A stretch of 64,000 nucleotides of DNA from Sphingomonas sp. Leaf230 (GCF_001421745.1 NZ_LMKW01000010.1:339131-403130), one strand, 5' to 3'. Positions 36,844 through 46,194 are shown, counted from the stretch's first letter. Notes: generated by a model not told the origin, from the letters alone. Program-made: numbers and translations.

Positions 36844-37859
36844 AGGCCAGCGCCGGCCAGATCCGCGGTGCGCTGGCCAAACCGGGCGGCGACATCCGCC
36901 TGTACCTGCTCCACGGCCCCGACGAGGCCGGCGCAAGCGACCTTGCCCGCGTACTGGCCAAGGCGATGGGCGCGGATGCCGAACGCGTCGATCTCGACGG
37001 CTCGACGCTCAAAAGCGACCCTGGTCGGCTGACCGACGAAGCCGCCTCGCTATCGTTGTTCGCCGGGGCCCGGTTCGTCCGCGTCGCGTCGGCCGGCGAG
37101 GAAAGCCTCGAAGCCTTCACCAACCTCCTCGCAGCCGAACGCGTCGGCAACCCGGTCGTCGCGATCGCCCCGACCGTCAAATCCACCGCCAAGATCGTCA
37201 AGCTCGCGATCGACTCCCCGCGCGCGATGGCGTTCGCCTGCTACGCCCCGACCGCGCAGGACGCGGAACGCCTCGCGACGACGATCGCCAACGAGAACGG
37301 CCTCCGCCCCGCCCCCGGCGTCGCCCGCCGCCTCGTCGATACGACCGGCGGCGACCGCGCCGTCATTTCGCGAGAGATCGAGAAGCTCGCGCTATACCTC
37401 GACGCCGCACCCGATCGGCCTGCGGACCTCGATCACCACGCACTCGATGCGGTCGGCGCAGACCTCGGCGATGCGGAAATGAGCCGTGCGATCGATGCGG
37501 TCATCGAAGGCCGGGTCGACGATCTCGGCGCCGAACTCGCGGTGCTCGAAGAAGCCGGCACCTCGCCGATCCCGTGGCTCCGCCAACTCGTCCGCCGCTT
37601 GATCGCGCTCGCCGATATGCGTGGCGAAATCGACCGCGGTGAAGCGGTCGACGCGGTCATGAAACGCCACCGCGTGTTCTTCAAGGAAGAGGCCAGCACC
37701 GCGCGGTCCTTGCGCCGCTGGTCGCCGGTGATGCTCGCCACCGCGATCCAGCGCGTCCGGACTGCCGAGCGCGCAATCATGGCGTCGGGGAATGCTGGTG
37801 GGGTTGTGGCGGAGGCAGCGGTGGTGGCGCTATCCCAAGCGATCGCACGGCGAAACTAA
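36840..37859 (+). CDS. holA: DNA polymerase III subunit delta
   Basis: The clamp-loader wrench that opens the sliding clamp. The 339-residue protein shows LYLLHGPDEAGASDLARVLA at the N-terminus (inactive P-loop-like site), LFAGARFVRVASAGEES (clamp-binding region) and EEAGTSPIPWLRQLVRRLIA in the collar domain. The GTG at 36840 overlaps the lptE stop (GTGA) and starts with [20 protein letters not shown]; a longer frame inside lptE is shadow. The 335-bp gap to parB that follows is filled by repeats. Confidence 0.95.
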   Translation: MKASAGQIRGALAKPGGDIRLYLLHGPDEAGASDLARVLAKAMGADAERVDLDGSTLKSDPGRLTDEAASLSLFAGARFVRVASAGEESLEAFTNLLAAERVGNPVVAIAPTVKSTAKIVKLAIDSPRAMAFACYAPTAQDAERLATTIANENGLRPAPGVARRLVDTTGGDRAVISREIEKLALYLDAAPDRPADLDHHALDAVGADLGDAEMSRAIDAVIEGRVDDLGAELAVLEEAGTSPIPWLRQLVRRLIALADMRGEIDRGEAVDAVMKRHRVFFKEEASTARSLRRWSPVMLATAIQRVRTAERAIMASGNAGGVVAEAAVVALSQAIARRN

Positions 37860-37895
37860 CGCGCACCCGAGTCTGCAACCGCATTCGCGTCTGGT

Positions 37896-37918
37896 TCTGC
37901 GTCTGCGTCTGCGTCTGC
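37896..37918. repeat. Hexanucleotide tandem repeat
   Basis: Four tandem units of tctgcg in the holA-parB gap, about 35 bp after the holA stop. Non-coding here, so copy-number change should be neutral. Confidence 0.7.
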
Positions 37919-37953
37919 CTCCGCTTGCGCTTCCCTCTTTCCGCCCCCCACCT

Positions 37954-38050
37954 TCCGTCATCCCGGCGTACGCCGGGACCCATGGATAGCGTGCGATCAC
38001 CAACGAAGCGGACCGCAACCATGGGTCCCGGCTTCCACCGGGATGACGGA
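37954..38050. repeat. Paired palindromic repeat, family F
   Basis: Arms cgtcatcccggcgtacgccg followed by ggacccatgg, and the inverted ccatgggtcccggcttccac followed by cgggatgacg. Occurs once in this window, between convergent holA and parB. Confidence 0.88.
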
Positions 38051-38089
38051 GAGTATTGGTCCACCCTCTCCCCTCCACGCTCCCCTATC

Positions 38090-38161
38090 CCCGTTCGTCC
38101 TGAGCGAAGTCGAAGGATGCTCCGGGATGCAGGTGCTTCGACTTCGCTCAGCACGAACGGG
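38090..38161. repeat. Paired palindromic repeat, family E
   Basis: Arms ccgttcgtcctgagcgaagt and acttcgctcagcacgaacgg, nearly perfect inverted copies with a 30-bp spacer. Ends 34 bp before the parB stop; the same element occurs at 14058-14130. Confidence 0.9.
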
Positions 38162-38194
38162 CCGGGGGGTAATTGGCTCAGGTTGGTCCGCGAC

Positions 38195-39094
38195 CTAGAT
38201 CGCCCCACCCGTAAGCCGCTGACAAACCATATCCAGCTGGTCCAACGTCGAGTAACTCAACGTCAGCGTCCCCCCAGTCTCGGTATGCGCCACCCTCACC
38301 TGCAGCCCGAGCAGATCCGCCAACTGCCGCTCCAACGCCGCGATATCCGCATCCGGCACCCGAGGCTCGGACGACCCACCACCGCCACGGCTCCGCCCAG
38401 GCTTCGCATCACGCGCCAGCTTCTCGGTCTCGCGCACAGACAGCCCCCGCGACACGACTTGATCCGCCAGCGACTCCACATCCGGCGACCCCAGCAACGC
38501 CCGAGCATGCCCCATCGACAGCGATCCATCGACCACCTGCGACTGCACCTGTGCCGGCAGCTCCAGCAGCCGCAGCAGGTTCGCGACATGACTGCGCGAC
38601 TTGTGGACGATCTTGGCGAGCACCTCCTGCGTATGCCCATATTCGCCCGCCAGCCGCTGATACGCCTGCGCCTCTTCGATCGCGTTGAGGTCCTCGCGCT
38701 GAATGTTCTCGATCAGCGCGATCTCGAGCGTCTCGGCATCGTCGAAGTCGCGGACGACGACCGGCACCTCGTGCAGCCGCGCGCGCTGGGCCGCCCGCCA
38801 GCGCCGCTCGCCCGCGACGATCTGATAATCATGCCCGTGCGGCCGAACCACGATCGGCTGGATCAGCCCGCGCGACGCGATCGACGCGGCCAGCTCGTCG
38901 AGCATCGCCTCGTCGAAATGCCGCCGCGGCTGATCGGGATGCGGCGACAGCGAACTGACCGGCAGCATCCGCACACCCGATGATTGCTGCGCCGCACCAT
39001 CAGCCGACACCGGAGTCTCGCGCGCCATCTCGCCGAGCAGCGCGTTGAGCCCCCTGCCCAGCCCAGGACGACCGCGTTTGTTACCGTCGCTCAT
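38195..39094 (-). CDS. parB: Chromosome partitioning protein ParB
   Basis: A 299-residue CTP-dependent DNA clamp that loads at parS. The N-terminal RGRPGLGRGLNALLGEM is the ParA-stimulating peptide region. SSLSPHPDQPRRHFDE follows, then the CTP-binding GERRWRAAQRARL (near residue 95), and a helix-turn-helix at about 145-170 (TQEVLAKIVHKSRSHVANLL). The C-terminal dimerisation domain ends at residue 299. Its start overlaps the parA stop (ATGA). Three parS-like sites occur within the window. Confidence 0.97.
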   Translation of the reverse strand: MSDGNKRGRPGLGRGLNALLGEMARETPVSADGAAQQSSGVRMLPVSSLSPHPDQPRRHFDEAMLDELAASIASRGLIQPIVVRPHGHDYQIVAGERRWRAAQRARLHEVPVVVRDFDDAETLEIALIENIQREDLNAIEEAQAYQRLAGEYGHTQEVLAKIVHKSRSHVANLLRLLELPAQVQSQVVDGSLSMGHARALLGSPDVESLADQVVSRGLSVRETEKLARDAKPGRSRGGGGSSEPRVPDADIAALERQLADLLGLQVRVAHTETGGTLTLSYSTLDQLDMVCQRLTGGAI

Positions 39095-39873
39095 GCCGCA
39101 ACCTGCGCAGTTGCCGGAAGCCGCCCGATAAGCTCACGGGCTAGCGCTATATACGCCTGCGACCCCGAACACCGATGGTCGTAGATCAGGGCCGGTAATC
39201 CGTGACTAGGCGCCTCCGACAGTCGCACGTTGCGCGGGATCACCGTCTCGAACACGACCTTGCCCAGCACCGCGCGAACGTCCGCCGAGACCTGATCTGT
39301 CAGCCGGTTCCGCCGATCGAACATCGTCAGCGCGACCCCCAGGATCGACAACCCAGGATTGAACCGCTGGCGGATCCGCTCGACCGTACTCAACAACTGC
39401 GACAACCCCTCGAGCGCGAAAAACTCGCATTGCAGCGGCACCAGCAGCGAGTCCGCCGCGACCATCGCATTGATCGTCAGTAGCCCCAGCGACGGCGGGC
39501 AATCGATCAGCGCGATATCCCACGGCCCCTGCGCCGCCTTCACCGCGCGATCGAGCCGGTGCGTGCGCGCATCAAAATCGACCAGCTCGATCTCCGCGCC
39601 CGACAGGTCGACCGTCGCCGGGACGATATCGAGGCGCGGCACGCGTGTATGCACCACCGCGTCCTCGATCGACGTCTCGCCGACCAGCACGTCATAGCTC
39701 GACCGCTCGCGCTGCGAATGACCGATGCCGAGCCCGGTCGACGCGTTGCCCTGCGGATCGAGATCGACCAGCAGCACACGCATGCCTGTGGCGGCCAACG
39801 CGGTCGCGAGGTTGATGGCGCTGGTGGTCTTGCCCACCCCGCCCTTTTGATTGGCGACCGCGATGGTGATCAT
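39091..39873 (-). CDS. parA: Chromosome partitioning ATPase ParA
   Basis: A 260-residue MinD/ParA-family ATPase that segregates origins with ParB. The deviant Walker A is ANQKGGVGKTTSAINLA (KGGVGKT), Walker A' is VLLVDLDPQGNASTGLG and Walker B is ALIDCPPSLGLLT. The ATG at 39873 gives [12 protein letters not shown]; a longer frame upstream runs inside rsmG and is not conserved. It overlaps rsmG and parB by four bases at each end. Confidence 0.97.
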   Translation of the reverse strand: MITIAVANQKGGVGKTTSAINLATALAATGMRVLLVDLDPQGNASTGLGIGHSQRERSSYDVLVGETSIEDAVVHTRVPRLDIVPATVDLSGAEIELVDFDARTHRLDRAVKAAQGPWDIALIDCPPSLGLLTINAMVAADSLLVPLQCEFFALEGLSQLLSTVERIRQRFNPGLSILGVALTMFDRRNRLTDQVSADVRAVLGKVVFETVIPRNVRLSEAPSHGLPALIYDHRCSGSQAYIALARELIGRLPATAQVAA

Positions 39874-40490
39874 CGCGCGCTTACCCGATCCAGAACCACG
39901 ATCGACGACTCCGGGTTCGTGACGCTTTGTTCCACGTGGAACATAAACCGCCAGTGCTGCTTGAGCGCGGCCAGCTCCTCCTCGTCGAAACGCCCCCGAG
40001 GAAGCAACCACCGCGTCTCCGTTGTGGCGCAGTGCGCCGCGCCACGCAAAAGGTTTTGCAGCGACGCGACCGCACGAGCGGAAATGATCGAAGCGTCGGC
40101 CGTGGCATTCTCGACTTTCGATCCGTGAACGCGGACCTGCTCGCCAAGCCCAAGCCGAGCGACACAAAGCTGGAGGAAGTCCGCACGTCGCCGACGGGGC
40201 TCGACCAGATCGACCGGCCCCTCGCGAACCAGCGCAACGACCATGCCGGGAAACCCCCCGCCAGTGCCGATATCGAGCCACCGCTTCGCCGACGTATCCG
40301 CGCCCGCAAGCGCGACGAGCTGGAGCGAGTCCACCACGTGCCGATCCCAGATCGTCGGGATCGTCGACGGTGCGATCAGATTCTGATGCGGCGCTTCCTC
40401 GACGACCATCGCCACGAACGCTGTCAGCCGCTCGGTAGCCTCCGCCCCGAACCGCTCGGTCGTCCAGCTCTGTGCGTCGTCTTCGGTCAT
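39870..40490 (-). CDS. rsmG: 16S rRNA (guanine527-N7)-methyltransferase
   Basis: Also called GidB; methylates G527 of 16S rRNA with [19 protein letters not shown] (SAM motif I) is near residue 68, followed by [13 protein letters not shown] and a C-terminal [10 protein letters not shown]. Loss of rsmG gives low-level streptomycin resistance in other bacteria. The 206-residue length is normal. Overlaps mnmG and parA with ATGA on both sides; the parS palindrome sits inside its 3' end. Confidence 0.96.
   Translation of the reverse strand: MTEDDAQSWTTERFGAEATERLTAFVAMVVEEAPHQNLIAPSTIPTIWDRHVVDSLQLVALAGADTSAKRWLDIGTGGGFPGMVVALVREGPVDLVEPRRRRADFLQLCVARLGLGEQVRVHGSKVENATADASIISARAVASLQNLLRGAAHCATTETRWLLPRGRFDEEELAALKQHWRFMFHVEQSVTNPESSIVVLDRVSAR
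39928..39943. promoter_or_regulatory. parS site (perfect)
   Basis: TGTTCCACGTGGAACA, a perfect 16-bp palindrome in the alphaproteobacterial parS pattern. It lies inside the 3' part of rsmG, where it encodes FHVEQ, 55 bp before parA starts. A ParB nucleation site. Confidence 0.92.
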
Positions 40491-42322
40491 GCTGGCACTC
40501 GTTTCGTATGCAATAATACCGCGGACAACGCCGCCGGGGTGATACCCCGCACCCGCGCCGCTGCCGCCAGCGACGTCGGCCGCGCCGCGCTCAGGCGATC
40601 GATCATCTCGTTCGACAGCCCGGGCACGCGGTCATAGGCAAGGTCCTTCGGCAAACGGATCGCCTCGTCGGCGCGCAACCGCGCGACCTCCTGCGCCTGC
40701 CGCTCGATATACGGAGCGTAGCGCGCGTCCTCTAACACTTCGTCAACGACCGCCATCGGGATTCCCGCCGCAGCGTTCGGCGCGACATGCGCGAGCGTTA
40801 CCCCCTCGAACCGGAGCCAGTCGAAAGCCGTCCGCCGCGCACCATCCCGGCCAATCGCCACACCCTGATCGGCCACGTGGGTCGCGGTCCGCTCGCAATC
40901 GAGCGCCGAGCGGAAACGAGCACGATCCTCGGCTAGCGCATGCTGATGCGCCAACCGCTCGGGTCCAAGACACCCAGCGGCCTCCGCAATTCCACCCAGC
41001 CGCGTCTCGGCGTTATCCGCGCGCAACGACAACCGGAACTCCGCCCGCGCCGTCAGCATCCGATACGGCTCGGTCACACCCTGCAGCGTCAGGTCGTCGA
41101 TCATCACCCCAAGATAGCTCGACGCACGATCCAGGATCACCGGCGCCAGATCGCACGCATGTGCCGCCGCGTTGAGCCCAGCGACGAGCCCCTGCCCCGC
41201 CGCTTCCTCATACCCCGTCGTGCCGTTGATCTGCCCCGCGCAGAACACGCCCTCGATCGCACCCAGCGCCAACCGCGTATCGAGCGCACGCGGATCGATA
41301 TAATCATACTCGACCGCATAACCCGGCATCGTCATCGTCACGCGCTCGAGCCCAGGAATGCTGGCCAACATCGCCGCCTGAACCTCGACCGGCAGCGACG
41401 TCGACAGCCCGTTCGGATAGACCGTCGCATCGTCGAGGCCTTCGGGTTCGAGGAAAACCTGATGCCCGTCCCGGTCGCCAAACCGATGCACCTTGTCTTC
41501 GATAGACGGACAGTAGCGCGGGCCAGCCGCTTCGATTGCGCCCGTGAACAACGGCGACCGGTGGAAAGCGTCGCGGATGATCGCATGCGTCCGATCGGTC
41601 GTACGCGTTATGGCACATGCAATCTGCGGCAGCGGACGCGCGCGAGTCATCGGCGACATCGTCCAGGGATCGAGGTCCGACGGCTGCTCGGCAAGTGCGG
41701 CCCAGTCGATCGTCCGGCCATCGAGCCGCGGTGGTGTCCCGGTCTTAAGTCGCGCCATCGGCAGGTCCCGCGCGCGCAACTGGTCCGCGAGTGGCTTGGC
41801 GGCACGCTCGCCGATCCGGCCCCCTTCCTCGCGGTCATCCCCCCGGAAGATACGTCCCCCAAGGAAAGTGCCGGTCGCCAATACGACCGCTCGTGCTGCC
41901 ACGATCGCGCCATCCGCCAGCACGACACCCGCCACGCGATCGCCCTCGAAATGCAACGCCGTCGCCTCGCCCTCGACGATCGACAGCCCTTCCGTGGCCG
42001 CAAGCATCGCCTGGATCGCACCGGAATAGAGACGGCGATCAGCCTGGACCCGAGGCCCCTGCACCGCCGAACCCTTGCTCCGATTGAGCATCCGATAGTG
42101 GATCGCAGCCGCATCGGCCGCGCGACCGATCAGCCCGTCGAACGCATCGACCTCGCGAACCATGTGCCCTTTACCGAGTCCACCGATCGCCGGGTTGCAC
42201 GACATCGCGCCAATATGCGCAGCGTCGAACGACACGAGCGCGGTACGCGCGCCCCTCCGCGCCGCCGCGGCTGCGGCTTCGGTTCCGGCATGGCCACCGC
42301 CAACCACCACTACATCGAACAT
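40487..42322 (-). CDS. mnmG: tRNA U34 carboxymethylaminomethyl synthase subunit MnmG
   Basis: Also called GidA; with MnmE it makes cmnm5U34 in tRNAs using FAD, glycine and methylene-THF. The FAD motif [20 protein letters not shown] opens the protein, and [40 protein letters not shown] and [20 protein letters not shown] are invariant family stretches (the last includes the second FAD contact). The 611-residue length is standard. Coupled to rsmG; a parS site separates it from mnmE. Confidence 0.97.
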   Translation of the reverse strand: MFDVVVVGGGHAGTEAAAAAARRGARTALVSFDAAHIGAMSCNPAIGGLGKGHMVREVDAFDGLIGRAADAAAIHYRMLNRSKGSAVQGPRVQADRRLYSGAIQAMLAATEGLSIVEGEATALHFEGDRVAGVVLADGAIVAARAVVLATGTFLGGRIFRGDDREEGGRIGERAAKPLADQLRARDLPMARLKTGTPPRLDGRTIDWAALAEQPSDLDPWTMSPMTRARPLPQIACAITRTTDRTHAIIRDAFHRSPLFTGAIEAAGPRYCPSIEDKVHRFGDRDGHQVFLEPEGLDDATVYPNGLSTSLPVEVQAAMLASIPGLERVTMTMPGYAVEYDYIDPRALDTRLALGAIEGVFCAGQINGTTGYEEAAGQGLVAGLNAAAHACDLAPVILDRASSYLGVMIDDLTLQGVTEPYRMLTARAEFRLSLRADNAETRLGGIAEAAGCLGPERLAHQHALAEDRARFRSALDCERTATHVADQGVAIGRDGARRTAFDWLRFEGVTLAHVAPNAAAGIPMAVVDEVLEDARYAPYIERQAQEVARLRADEAIRLPKDLAYDRVPGLSNEMIDRLSAARPTSLAAAARVRGITPAALSAVLLHTKRVPA

Positions 42323-42360
42323 GTCACGGCCGTAGAACGCCGCGACCGACGCGTCAAAGA

Positions 42361-42376
42361 TGTTCCACGTGGAACA
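42361..42376. promoter_or_regulatory. parS site (perfect)
   Basis: TGTTCCACGTGGAACA between mnmE and mnmG, abutting the mnmE stop codon. Identical to the copy at 39928. Confidence 0.92.
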
Positions 42377-43654
42377 TCACTTCCCGATGCAGAAACGTCC
42401 GAACAGCGCGTCGAGCATCTCCCCGGTCGCATCAAGCCCCAGCACGCCAGCAAGGATCGCGCGAGCCTGTCGAAGGTGTTCCGCGACGATAAGCGCGTCC
42501 GAGCTTCGATACCGCAGGGCCTCGACTGCCGCAGCGCACTGCCGACGCTGGTGCTGCTTCAGTGCGATCTCATCGCCACGAGGCAGCATCGCAATCGCTC
42601 GCCGATGCAGTTCACCCCAAAGGGCATCGAGCGATTCCCGGTCGTTTTGTGAGACCGCCAATGTCCGACCAGACGGTAATTCTCCCCGCCCCGGCAGATC
42701 GGCGCGCGCATGAATCCAGATCGCATCGGCGCGGGGCGGCGCTGTATCGGCCAGCCACATCACGATGTCCGCCGCGGCGAGCGCACCTTCCGCACGCGTG
42801 ACGCCGATCGCCTCGATCGGGTCCAGCGTATCGATCAAGCCCGCGGTGTCGGTCAGTACATAGGCAACCCCGTTCCGCGTAACCGGCACGTCGATGCGGT
42901 CACGCGTCGTTCCCGAGATCGGCGAGACGATCGCCGCGTCCCGTTCGCCGAGCAGGTTGAGCAACGTCGACTTGCCGCTGTTCGGCGGACCGCCAATGAC
43001 GACCCGCAGCCCATCCTTCAGCCGCTCGACCGGCGGTGCGTCGACCACCGCCTCGATCTCCGAGGCGAGTGCGTCGATATCAGAAACGATCGCATCGAAC
43101 GCCGCGGTATCGCTCGCGACGTCGTCCTCGTCGGCGAAGTCGAGCATCGCCTCGATCCGCGCGGACAGCATGGCGACCGAGTCCATCCAGCCGCGAACCG
43201 CCTGGCTCACCCGCCCCTCCGCCGCGGTCATCGCCGCGACACGCTGGCTCTCGGTCTCGGCTTCGAGAAGGTCGGCGAGCCCCTCGGCCTCGGTCAGGTC
43301 GATGCGGCCATTGGTCAGCGCGCGACGCGTGAACTCCCCCGGGTCGGCATGACGAAGGCCGGGCATTACCGACAACACACGCTCGACTGCGGCGATCACC
43401 GCGCGACCACCGTGGCAGTGAAACTCGACCAAGTCTTCGCCGGTCGCCGTCGCGGGTCCAGGAACCACGATCACCAGCGCGCGATCGAGCAACGCCCCAT
43501 TGGTGTCCCGCAATCCCCGGAGGCCGGCATGGCGCGGCGCCGGCAGCGGTCCCGCCAACGCCTCGGCCGCCGCAAATGCCTCGGGACCGCTCACCCGGAC
43601 GACAGCGATCGCCGCTGGCGGTCGTCCGCTCGATACCGCGAAAATCGTCTTCAC
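42377..43654 (-). CDS. mnmE: tRNA modification GTPase MnmE
   Basis: GTPase partner of MnmG. The N-terminal folate-binding domain opens TIFAVSSGRPPAAIAVVRVS. The G domain has G1 GPPNSGKSTLLN, GTTRD and G3 DTAG. The terminal FCIGK (with the conserved Cys) is intact. The G4 position reads ARAD where NKxD is expected, and the following SQND looks like the G5 region, so nucleotide-base recognition may differ; this form may be common in sphingomonads. 425 residues. Preceded by a small DUF6489 gene, 7 bp apart. Confidence 0.95.
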   Translation of the reverse strand: MKTIFAVSSGRPPAAIAVVRVSGPEAFAAAEALAGPLPAPRHAGLRGLRDTNGALLDRALVIVVPGPATATGEDLVEFHCHGGRAVIAAVERVLSVMPGLRHADPGEFTRRALTNGRIDLTEAEGLADLLEAETESQRVAAMTAAEGRVSQAVRGWMDSVAMLSARIEAMLDFADEDDVASDTAAFDAIVSDIDALASEIEAVVDAPPVERLKDGLRVVIGGPPNSGKSTLLNLLGERDAAIVSPISGTTRDRIDVPVTRNGVAYVLTDTAGLIDTLDPIEAIGVTRAEGALAAADIVMWLADTAPPRADAIWIHARADLPGRGELPSGRTLAVSQNDRESLDALWGELHRRAIAMLPRGDEIALKQHQRRQCAAAVEALRYRSSDALIVAEHLRQARAILAGVLGLDATGEMLDALFGRFCIGK

Positions 43655-43661
43655 GGGAAAC

Positions 43662-43895
43662 TCAGCCGCTTTTCGTCGCGCTGTCGAACAGGCGCTTCCA
43701 CATCGCCATTCCCGCCTCGCCCATCGGCTGCCAGCCGCGCATCATCGATTCGAGCATCTCCGGCTTCATCTGGCCGTCCGGGATCGCCTCCATCATCATC
43801 GCGATATAGCGATCGTGGATCGGCGTCAGGTCGGGCAGCCCGACCGCGCGGCGCGCCTCCTCCGGCGTGCATTCGATCTCGATATTCATCTTCAT
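43662..43895 (-). CDS. DUF6489 family small protein
   Basis: A 77-residue acidic and Met-rich protein starting MKMNIEIECTPEEARRAVGL and continuing with DRYIAMMMEAIPDG. I recall this small family as uncharacterised in sphingomonads and relatives; no domain of known function is visible. GAGGG lies eight bases before the ATG at 43895; the longer frame from 43982 overlaps the divergent ogt gene and is unlikely. It ends 7 bp before mnmE and is likely co-transcribed with the mnmE-parB operon. Confidence 0.75.
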   Translation of the reverse strand: MKMNIEIECTPEEARRAVGLPDLTPIHDRYIAMMMEAIPDGQMKPEMLESMMRGWQPMGEAGMAMWKRLFDSATKSG

Positions 43896-43951
43896 GTGAC
43901 GCACCCTCGATGGCGCTTGAGCGGTCCATCGCGGCGCTGCATAGCGGGGGA

Positions 43952-44422
43952 ATGTATGCGCGCGATGCCGCCTCGATCGCAACGCCTATCGGTCTGGTCC
44001 GCGTGACCGGCACCGGGGACCGGATCGACGCGATCGATATCGGCGTGGAGGATGGTTCGACCAGCGACGCGCCCGCGATCCTGGAAGCACTCCGCCAGAT
44101 CGACGCGTATTTCGCCGGACGGCTGACCGAGTTCGACCTGCCCCTCGCGCTCTCCCCTACCCCGCGCGGCGCCGACGTCCGCCAGGCTATCGTCGACATC
44201 GCCTACGGCACGACGGCCAGCTACGGCGCGCTCGCCAAGGCAATCGGATCGAGCCCGCGCGCGATCGGCCAGGCGTGTGCACGCAATCCTTTTCCGATCA
44301 TCGTCCCCTGCCACCGAATCCTTGGAGCCGGCGGAGCGCTTGGTGCGTACTCCGCGGGGGAAGGCCCGATCACCAAATCCCGGCTGCTCGACCATGAGCG
44401 GCCGCCAGGAGGACTGTTATGA
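43952..44422 (+). CDS. ogt: Methylated-DNA-protein-cysteine methyltransferase
   Basis: Suicide repair of O6-alkylguanine. The 156-residue protein has the acceptor NPFPIIVPCHRILGAGG (PCHR Cys) near residue 115, preceded by a helix-turn-helix (GTTASYGALAKAIGSSPRAI) and followed by YSAGEGPITKSRLLDHE. The ATG at 43952 (MYARDAASIATPIG, GGGGGA just upstream) is preferred; an ATG at 43910 would add 14 residues. Its stop overlaps the next gene as ATGA. Confidence 0.92.
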   Translation: MYARDAASIATPIGLVRVTGTGDRIDAIDIGVEDGSTSDAPAILEALRQIDAYFAGRLTEFDLPLALSPTPRGADVRQAIVDIAYGTTASYGALAKAIGSSPRAIGQACARNPFPIIVPCHRILGAGGALGAYSAGEGPITKSRLLDHERPPGGLL

Positions 44423-45120
44423 CGAACACTACCAAGATCGCCACGCTCGCGGGCGATGGCGAATTCACCGCGTATCGCGCGACTCCGGCAGGCACACCAA
44501 AGGCCGCGATCGTCGTGATCCAGGAGATCTTCGGCGTGAACGCAGGGATCCGCCGCAAGTGCGATACGCTCGCCGAGGCCGGCTATCTCGCAATCGCCCC
44601 CGACCTGTTCTGGCGACTGGAGCCCGGCATCGAGCTCGATCCGGACATCAAGCCCGAGTTCGACCGTGCACTCGAACTGATGGGCCAGTTCGACCAGGAC
44701 AAGGGCGTCGCCGATATTGAAGCGAGCATCCGCGCGGTCCGGTCGGAACTCGGTGACGACGCAAAGGTCGGCGTAGTCGGCTACTGCCTCGGCGGGCGCC
44801 TGGCGTTCATGACCGCGGCGCGGACCGACGTCGATGCGAGCGTCGGCTATTACGGCGTCGGGATCGACGGCCTGCTCGGCGAAAAGCACGCGATCGCACA
44901 TCCGGTGCTGCTGCACGTGCCGGAGGAAGATCACTTCGTCGACAAGGACGCGCAGGCGGCGATGCACGCGGGGCTCGACGATCACCCCAAGGTGACGATC
45001 TACGATTACGCCGGCGAAGACCACGGCTTCGCGACCGAGTTCGGCGAGCGTCGCTCGGATGCATCGGCCAAGCTGGCGGACGAGCGTACGGCAAAATTCT
45101 TCGCGGAGAACCTCGCCTAA
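44419..45120 (+). CDS. Dienelactone hydrolase family protein
   Basis: A 233-residue alpha/beta hydrolase. The nucleophile is the Cys of GVVGYCLGGRLAF (near 123), the Asp is likely in EEDHFVD and the His is in GEDHGFATEF. This Cys-Asp-His triad is that of carboxymethylenebutenolidase, but many members act on other esters or lactones and no aromatic catabolic genes surround it. QEIFGVNAGIRRKCDTLAEA is the usual N-terminal signature. Co-transcribed with ogt through an ATGA overlap. Confidence 0.9.
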   Translation: MTNTTKIATLAGDGEFTAYRATPAGTPKAAIVVIQEIFGVNAGIRRKCDTLAEAGYLAIAPDLFWRLEPGIELDPDIKPEFDRALELMGQFDQDKGVADIEASIRAVRSELGDDAKVGVVGYCLGGRLAFMTAARTDVDASVGYYGVGIDGLLGEKHAIAHPVLLHVPEEDHFVDKDAQAAMHAGLDDHPKVTIYDYAGEDHGFATEFGERRSDASAKLADERTAKFFAENLA

Positions 45121-45129
45121 AACCCCTCC

Positions 45130-45228
45130 GTCGCCCCGGACTAGTTCCGGGGTCCACGGTTCCACATACTCACGACTATCGAGCGTGCGGAACGGTGGAT
45201 GCCGGAACGAGCCCGGCATGACGGGGCG
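45130..45228. repeat. Repeat, family H
   Basis: Opens with a ccccggactagttccggggt hairpin, then gtccacggttcc, and ends in gtggatgccggaacgagccc followed by ggcatgacgg. The right end matches 14160-14252 exactly for over 30 bp. Confidence 0.8.
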
Positions 45229-45244
45229 CCGAAGACAGACATGA

Positions 45245-45280
45245 AAAAGGCCTCGCCGGACGATCCCGGCGAGGCCTTTT
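45245..45280. terminator. Bidirectional intrinsic terminator
   Basis: A 15-bp stem, aaaaggcctcgccgg and its complement, with a short loop, starting with an A-run and ending with a T-run. It serves the convergent hydrolase (+) and terC (-) genes. Confidence 0.88.
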
Positions 45281-45302
45281 CCTTATCCCAACCGCACCGC
45301 GA

Positions 45303-46037
45303 TCAACGCAGCAGCGAGATGATCCCGAGCGTCTCGCCGGTGCCCACCCAGCCCTCGTAGATCATCTTCAGCGCGACCACGAGGATCACCGCGAGGCCGA
45401 TATACGCGATCCAGCGATACTTGTTGATGACGCGCGCGATGTAGTTCGCGGCGAGGCCCATCATCGCGACCGACAGCAGCAGGCCGATGACGAGGATGCC
45501 GGGATGCTCACGCGCCGCGCCTGCGACCGCCAGGACGTTGTCCAGGCTCATCGAGACGTCGGCGACGGCCACGGCCCAGGCCGCGCTCGCAAAGCCCTTC
45601 GAGGAGCGGATACCCGATCGCTCGTCGCCCTCGATCTCCTCGGAGCCGGCGTTCTCCGCGCCCTCGCGGATTTCGCGCCAGAACTTCCAGCTGACCCAGA
45701 GCAGCAACAGGCCGCCTGCGAAGATCAGGCCGACGATGCCCATCAGCCACGTCACGATCAGCGCGAAGAAGATGCGCAGCACGAGCGCGGCGCCGATGCC
45801 GATCAGGATGACCTTCTTGCGCTGGTCGGTCGGCAGCCCGGCGGCGAGTGCGCCGACGACGATCGCGTTGTCGCCCGCGAGGACGAGGTCGATCATCAGG
45901 ACCGATCCGAACGCGGCGAGCGCCTTCGGGTCGCCCAGGTTGGAGAAGTCGGCGACGATATGCTGCCAGATTTCCAGCGGCGAGCCGGGGCCCGCGGTGC
46001 TCGGTGCGGCGGCGGCCAGCATGGCGATGATACTCAA
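45303..46037 (-). CDS. TerC family membrane protein
   Basis: A 244-residue inner-membrane protein of the TerC/Alx family, linked to metal (Mn) export or tellurite resistance, and sometimes to metal supply of exported enzymes. Seven hydrophobic segments; conserved acidic residues in the membrane: LAGDNAIVVGALAAGLP and VADVSMSLDNVLAVAGAA, the two inverted-repeat motifs. TTG at 46037 has GGGAG seven bases upstream and gives SIIAMLAAA; the next ATG is five codons in. I looked for a manganese (yybP-ykoY) riboswitch upstream and saw none. Confidence 0.92.
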   Translation of the reverse strand: MSIIAMLAAAAPSTAGPGSPLEIWQHIVADFSNLGDPKALAAFGSVLMIDLVLAGDNAIVVGALAAGLPTDQRKKVILIGIGAALVLRIFFALIVTWLMGIVGLIFAGGLLLLWVSWKFWREIREGAENAGSEEIEGDERSGIRSSKGFASAAWAVAVADVSMSLDNVLAVAGAAREHPGILVIGLLLSVAMMGLAANYIARVINKYRWIAYIGLAVILVVALKMIYEGWVGTGETLGIISLLR

Positions 46038-46106
46038 GATGTCAGCTCCCGGTGACGTGGGTCACCAGCGGCGAGCGATGGTGACGGTTTCATAGTGATT
46101 AATAGC

Positions 46107-46145
46107 AAAGCGGCACGCGAAAGCCATGCTCTCGCGTGCCGCTTT
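46107..46145. terminator. Hairpin downstream of rho
   Basis: A perfect 14-bp stem aaagcggcacgcga/tcgcgtgccgcttt with an 11-base loop, in the gap between rho and terC. It can act in either direction; the T-run is short. Confidence 0.7.
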
Positions 46146-46159
46146 GGTCTGCTTGGCCG

Positions 46160-46194
46160 GACATGGGCCCCCTCTATTAAGTTGGGCCCATGTC
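46160..46194. terminator. Second hairpin downstream of rho
   Basis: An 11-bp perfect stem gacatgggccc/gggcccatgtc with a 13-base AT-rich loop. It lies closer to the rho stop. A factor-independent end of the rho transcript is plausible. Confidence 0.7.

Noticed and set aside
40940..42652. 570-codon open frame antisense to mnmG and mnmE
   Set aside because: Arg-, His- and Pro-rich, crosses two confirmed genes and a parS site; a GC-driven antisense artefact.
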